From DAOTXN01 sp034435435 (GTDB lineage: Bacteria; Chloroflexota; Anaerolineae; S140-20): 47,947 nt of DNA. Below are positions 46,424 through 47,947 of this stretch, piece after piece (the stretch's first letter is position 1; each line of letters starts with the position of its first letter). The translations under genes and the position numbers were made by a program. Where the stretch lies: positions 1 through 47,947 of the forward strand of contig DAOTXN010000107.1 of the NCBI GenBank assembly GCA_034435435.1. Reading direction: 5' to 3'. The notes below the pieces were generated by a model that saw only the letters and a list, made by a program, of their open reading frames with translations, made no database searches and had not been told where the DNA came from.

Positions 46424-47566
46424 ATGATCGATTTCTCCCTGACCGAAGAACAAGAGTTCATCCGCAAGCTGGCGCGCGACTTTGCCCAAAAAGAGATGGC
46501 CCCCCGCGCTGAGCACCACGACCAGAGCGCCGAGTTCCCCTGGGAAGTGGTCAAAAAGGCCCACACGGCTGGCCTGCTCAACATCATCATCCCCGAAAAG
46601 TTGGGCGGCGTGGGCGCCGGCTCGCTCGAAGAATGCCTGGTGGCCGAGGAGTTCTTTGCCGGCGACGCTGGCATGGGCACATCCATGCTGGCAAACAACC
46701 TGGGTCTGATGCCTATCGTCGCCAACGGCAGCGACGCACAACAAGAACGTTTTTTGACCCCGTTCCTCGAAAAACCTATCATGGCCGCCTTTTGCCTCAC
46801 CGAAAGCGCCGCCGGATCCGACGTAGCCAACCTGCATACCACCTGGCGGCGCGACGGCGACGAATACGTGCTCAACGGCAGCAAGATGTTCATCACCAAT
46901 GGCGGCGTGGCCTCGCTGTACACTGTGTTTGCCACCGCCGAGCCGGGCAAGCGCAACTATCGCTCCTTTAGCGCGTTCATCGTACCCCGCGACACGCCGG
47001 GCGTGTCGGCCGGCAAAAAAGAGAACAAGATGGGTCATCGTTGCTCCGATACCTCGGAAGTGATTTTTGAGGACGTGCGCCTGCCAGCCGAGCACCTGCT
47101 CGGCCGCGAGGGCGAGGGCTTCAGAATTGCCATGAAAACGCTGGACAAGAGCCGGTCCGGCATCGCGGCTAGCGCCGTCGGCATTGCCCGCGCAGCCCTG
47201 GAGGCCGCCATCCAGTATGCCAAAGAGCGCCAGACCTTCGGCCAACCCCTGGCCGCGCATCAGGCCATCCAGTTTTTGCTGGCCGACATGGCCATCAAGG
47301 TCGAGACGGCCCGCCTCATCACCTGGAAGGCAGCCTGGTTGGCCGATCAGGGCCAACCCAACAATCTGGAATCGTCCATCGCCAAGTGTTACGCCACCGA
47401 CGCCTGCATGCAGGTCACGACCGACGCCGTGCAGATTTTCGGCGGTTACGGTTATAGCAAAGAATACCCCGTTGAACGCTACATGCGCGACGCCAAGCTG
47501 ATGCAAATTTACGAGGGCGCCAACCAGATTCAGCGCATCGTCATCTCGCGCAACATTCTGGCGTAA
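46424..47566 (+). CDS. Acyl-CoA dehydrogenase
   Basis: 380 residues, FAD-dependent, oxidises acyl-CoA to trans-2-enoyl-CoA. Signatures: FCLTESAAGSDVANLHTT (FAD/substrate loop), GSKMFITNGG, DKSRSGIAASAVGIARAALE, RQTFGQPLAAHQAIQF, and the catalytic Glu364 in QIYEGANQIQR. This Glu position is that of short/medium-chain and butyryl-CoA type enzymes. ATG 46424 follows GGAGGGACAACC. An IS3-type element begins 11 bp after its stop. No electron-transfer flavoprotein or other beta-oxidation gene is in the window. Confidence 0.95.
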   Translation: MIDFSLTEEQEFIRKLARDFAQKEMAPRAEHHDQSAEFPWEVVKKAHTAGLLNIIIPEKLGGVGAGSLEECLVAEEFFAGDAGMGTSMLANNLGLMPIVANGSDAQQERFLTPFLEKPIMAAFCLTESAAGSDVANLHTTWRRDGDEYVLNGSKMFITNGGVASLYTVFATAEPGKRNYRSFSAFIVPRDTPGVSAGKKENKMGHRCSDTSEVIFEDVRLPAEHLLGREGEGFRIAMKTLDKSRSGIAASAVGIARAALEAAIQYAKERQTFGQPLAAHQAIQFLLADMAIKVETARLITWKAAWLADQGQPNNLESSIAKCYATDACMQVTTDAVQIFGGYGYSKEYPVERYMRDAKLMQIYEGANQIQRIVISRNILA

Positions 47567-47642
47567 GAGTCTGTAGTGAACCCCTAAAATTGGACAGGTG
47601 CGTTAGTTCAAGTAGAATGAGTCCAAGAAAGGGGAAATCAAG

Positions 47643-47816
47643 ATGTCCAAGCGACGCGAGTTCAAACCCGAGTTCAAGGCTCGGCTCGTACTGGAGGAGT
47701 TGAGCGGAGCCAAGAGCAAAGTCGAGATTTGTCGGGAGCGCCAACTGCACCCGCAAGTCTTCACCCGCTGGAAGGTCGAGTTGTTGGAGCGAGCGGGCGA
47801 GATTTTCGCCACGTAG
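47643..47816 (+). pseudogene. Truncated IS3 orfA (helix-turn-helix)
   Basis: 57 residues: MSKRRE-FKPEFKARLVLEEL, SKVEICRERQLHPQVFTRWK, the HTH_Tnp_1 domain of IS3/IS911 OrfA, then LLERAGEIFAT and TAG. Normal OrfA continues for about 35 more residues with a leucine zipper; that part is deleted. AAAGGGGAAA lies upstream of the start. Confidence 0.8.
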
Positions 47817-47829
47817 CCGAGTCGCGGCG

Positions 47830-47947
47830 ATGAGCAGGAACGGACCTGAGCAGGTGTGGGTGTGTGACATCACTTATGTCCACCTGCAGCACGAGTTTGT
47901 CTACCTGGCGCTGATGATGGACGTGTTCACCCGCTGCATTCGCGGCT
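47830..47947 (+). pseudogene. Partial IS3 orfB (rve/DDE integrase core)
   Basis: Reads in the +1 frame to the window end: EQVWVCDITYVHLQHEFVYL with the first catalytic Asp (VCDITY), then LALMMDVFTRCIRG. The N-terminal HTH_21 region of OrfB is absent, so the junction with orfA marks an internal deletion of the element. Whether the remainder of the DDE domain is intact cannot be seen. Confidence 0.8.

Larger units (their letters stand above)
47577..47947 (+). mobile_element. IS3-family element, internally deleted and cut by the window edge
   Basis: The left end TGAACCCCTAAAATTGGACA has the TGAACC...GGACA form typical of IS3-family inverted repeats. It is followed by an orfA start (47643) and, shortly after, by the integrase core of orfB (47830 on). 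The middle (end of orfA, start of orfB) is missing. The right end lies outside the window. Confidence 0.85.

Noticed and set aside
46403..47506. 367-codon minus-strand frame opposite the acyl-CoA dehydrogenase gene
   Set aside because: The plus strand has full acyl-CoA dehydrogenase homology, including the catalytic Glu; the antisense reading has no family features.

Overview
The window looks like a stretch of a high-GC, environmental Chloroflexota (Anaerolineae-like) chromosome. Pointers are very long GAF-domain sensor kinases, a giant secreted protein of DUF11 repeats ending in LYLPVVFKNH, a Uma2 nuclease, a DUF433/DUF5615 toxin-antitoxin pair, frequent TTG/GTG starts, and 7-bp tandem repeats scattered through genes and spacers. 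The taxon is inferred from gene content only.

Layout. 1-138: end of an unidentified element that cuts off the 3' end of a sensor kinase gene (to 2855). 3002-4702 (-): ferredoxin, cupin, MIP18/DUF59 and methyltransferase genes as one operon. 4951-10573 (+): penicillin-acylase-family hydrolase, a glycogen-synthase-like glycosyltransferase and glgC, closed by a small palindromic MITE whose target site contains the glgC stop. 10933-17744 (+): two secreted surface proteins (PKD/DUF11 with a stalk and membrane anchor; a ten-module DUF11 protein). 17769-18785: F420-type luciferase-like oxidoreductase, then a terminator and tRNA-Lys(CTT). 19179-24471 (+): sugar-nucleotide epimerase, receiver, five-GAF kinase and HPt, a phosphorelay set. 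24667-26780 (+): signal peptidase I, triosephosphate isomerase, Uma2.

26808-38278 (-) is the highlight: a bacterial microcompartment (BMC) locus of the sugar-phosphate-utilising (SPU) kind. It encodes an RpiB-like isomerase, deoxyribose-phosphate aldolase (DeoC), a PduP-like CoA-acylating aldehyde dehydrogenase, one BMC-H, two BMC-T (one CsoS1D-like, one PduT-like) and three full-length BMC-P (EutN/CcmL) proteins. All three enzymes start with a short amphipathic helix typical of encapsulation peptides. The expected chemistry is deoxyribose-5-P to glyceraldehyde-3-P plus acetaldehyde, and acetaldehyde to acetyl-CoA. The shell operon is riddled with selfish or defence modules: HicAB, an orphan BrnA, a nuclease-methyltransferase R-M protein, a lipoprotein gene and a DUF433/DUF5615 pair. 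Several of these lie directly against truncated copies of shell genes (two eutN 5' ends, one BMC-T 3' end), so they appear to have replaced or interrupted shell paralogues.

38505-41145 (+): YgiT-type zinc finger protein, inorganic pyrophosphatase, an internally duplicated unknown protein and a receiver-CpaE fusion. 41182-46085 (-): DUF503, AI-2E-type permease, second signal peptidase I, pnp and rpsO. 46240-46381: a 142-bp MITE with perfect 8-bp target duplications. 46424-47566 (+): acyl-CoA dehydrogenase. 47577-end: an internally deleted IS3-family element running off the window.
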